This document shows, in pieces, positions 63,926-64,000 of a stretch of DNA of 64,000 nt. The first letter of the stretch is position 1. Every line of letters starts with the position of its first letter. A program made the position numbers and the translations under genes. A model generated the notes under the pieces. That model was not told the DNA's origin. It saw nothing but the letters and a program-made list of their open reading frames with translations, and ran no database searches. Origin of the DNA: Conus ventricosus (Eukaryota; Mollusca; Gastropoda; Neogastropoda; Conidae); the NCBI GenBank assembly GCA_018398815.1, contig CM031601.1, positions 36,036,486 through 36,100,485 on the forward strand, read 5' to 3'.

Positions 63926-64000
63926 ATAAGATAAGATAAGATCATCATCATCATCATTCTCTTGCCCATGATGGGCGTAGAGGAGAGATGAGAGACACTC
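63926..64000 (-). mobile_element. RTE 3' tail joined to Nimb TTATC tail
   Basis: Reverse-complement reading: GAGTGTCTCTCATCTCTCCT, CTACGCCCATCATGGGCAAG, an ATG-repeat tail (about 63941-63956), then CTTATCTTATCTTATCT and the Nimb sequence. The same junction occurs, in degraded form, at 56583-56660. Confidence 0.75.

Overview
This is animal nuclear DNA. It has a spliced housekeeping gene with GT/AG introns, no operons, heavy dinucleotide microsatellites, and many non-LTR retrotransposons, DIRS-type elements and cut-and-paste transposons. The dominant family is an I/Nimb-type LINE (ORF1 with zinc knuckles; ORF2 with APE endonuclease, reverse transcriptase and RNase H; TTATC-repeat tail), which is typical of gastropod molluscs. 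A marine gastropod is therefore my inference, not a demonstrated fact. Two N runs of exactly 100 and 1000 bases show that this is a draft scaffold.

Left part (1-5.1 kb): a decayed plus-strand LINE with an internal tandem duplication, then an ~800 bp cluster of TCTG, GT, GC and TGCG microsatellites. Middle part (5.4-28.8 kb): the only host gene I recognise, RFC3 (replication factor C subunit 3, clamp-loader ATPase), on the + strand. Six coding exons are visible at 5439, 17818, 18807, 21731, 23659 and 28695, with consistent splice phases, covering about the first 270 of ~356 residues. The exons for the last ~86 residues were not found in the following 35 kb. Intron 1 is 12.3 kb and filled by a minus-strand LINE that is interrupted by an almost complete Nimb-type LINE and by two small DNA transposons. 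Later introns hold a Kolobok-like element, a tRNA-derived SINE, a ~144 bp satellite array of about 15 copies and a ~490 bp Penelope-derived foldback.

28.9-36.4 kb: a 53 bp Nimb insertion with perfect target duplication, LINE 3' ends, transposase-like fragments, CT microsatellites, a tandem array with splice-acceptor-like motifs, and a 1.36 kb TIR element.

36.5-60.4 kb: a nested stack. A DIRS-type element is split by a 5'-truncated Nimb (B). B is split by a second Nimb (C), and C by a third (D). An RTE-type LINE with an inverted 5' half sits at the tail of C. Target duplications support most levels. From about 51.45 to 56.7 kb the sequence is strongly degraded in a way that looks like base-calling or gap-filling error. 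58.0-60.4 kb holds the DIRS recombinase part and fragments of a second DIRS.

60.4-64 kb: a 49 bp minisatellite derived from the end of a Nimb ORF2, the 5' end of another Nimb, a 1000-N gap, and then a minus-strand segment almost identical to 56.6-57.45 kb, which may be a misplaced duplicate contig. Apart from RFC3, essentially everything annotated is transposon-derived and mostly broken.
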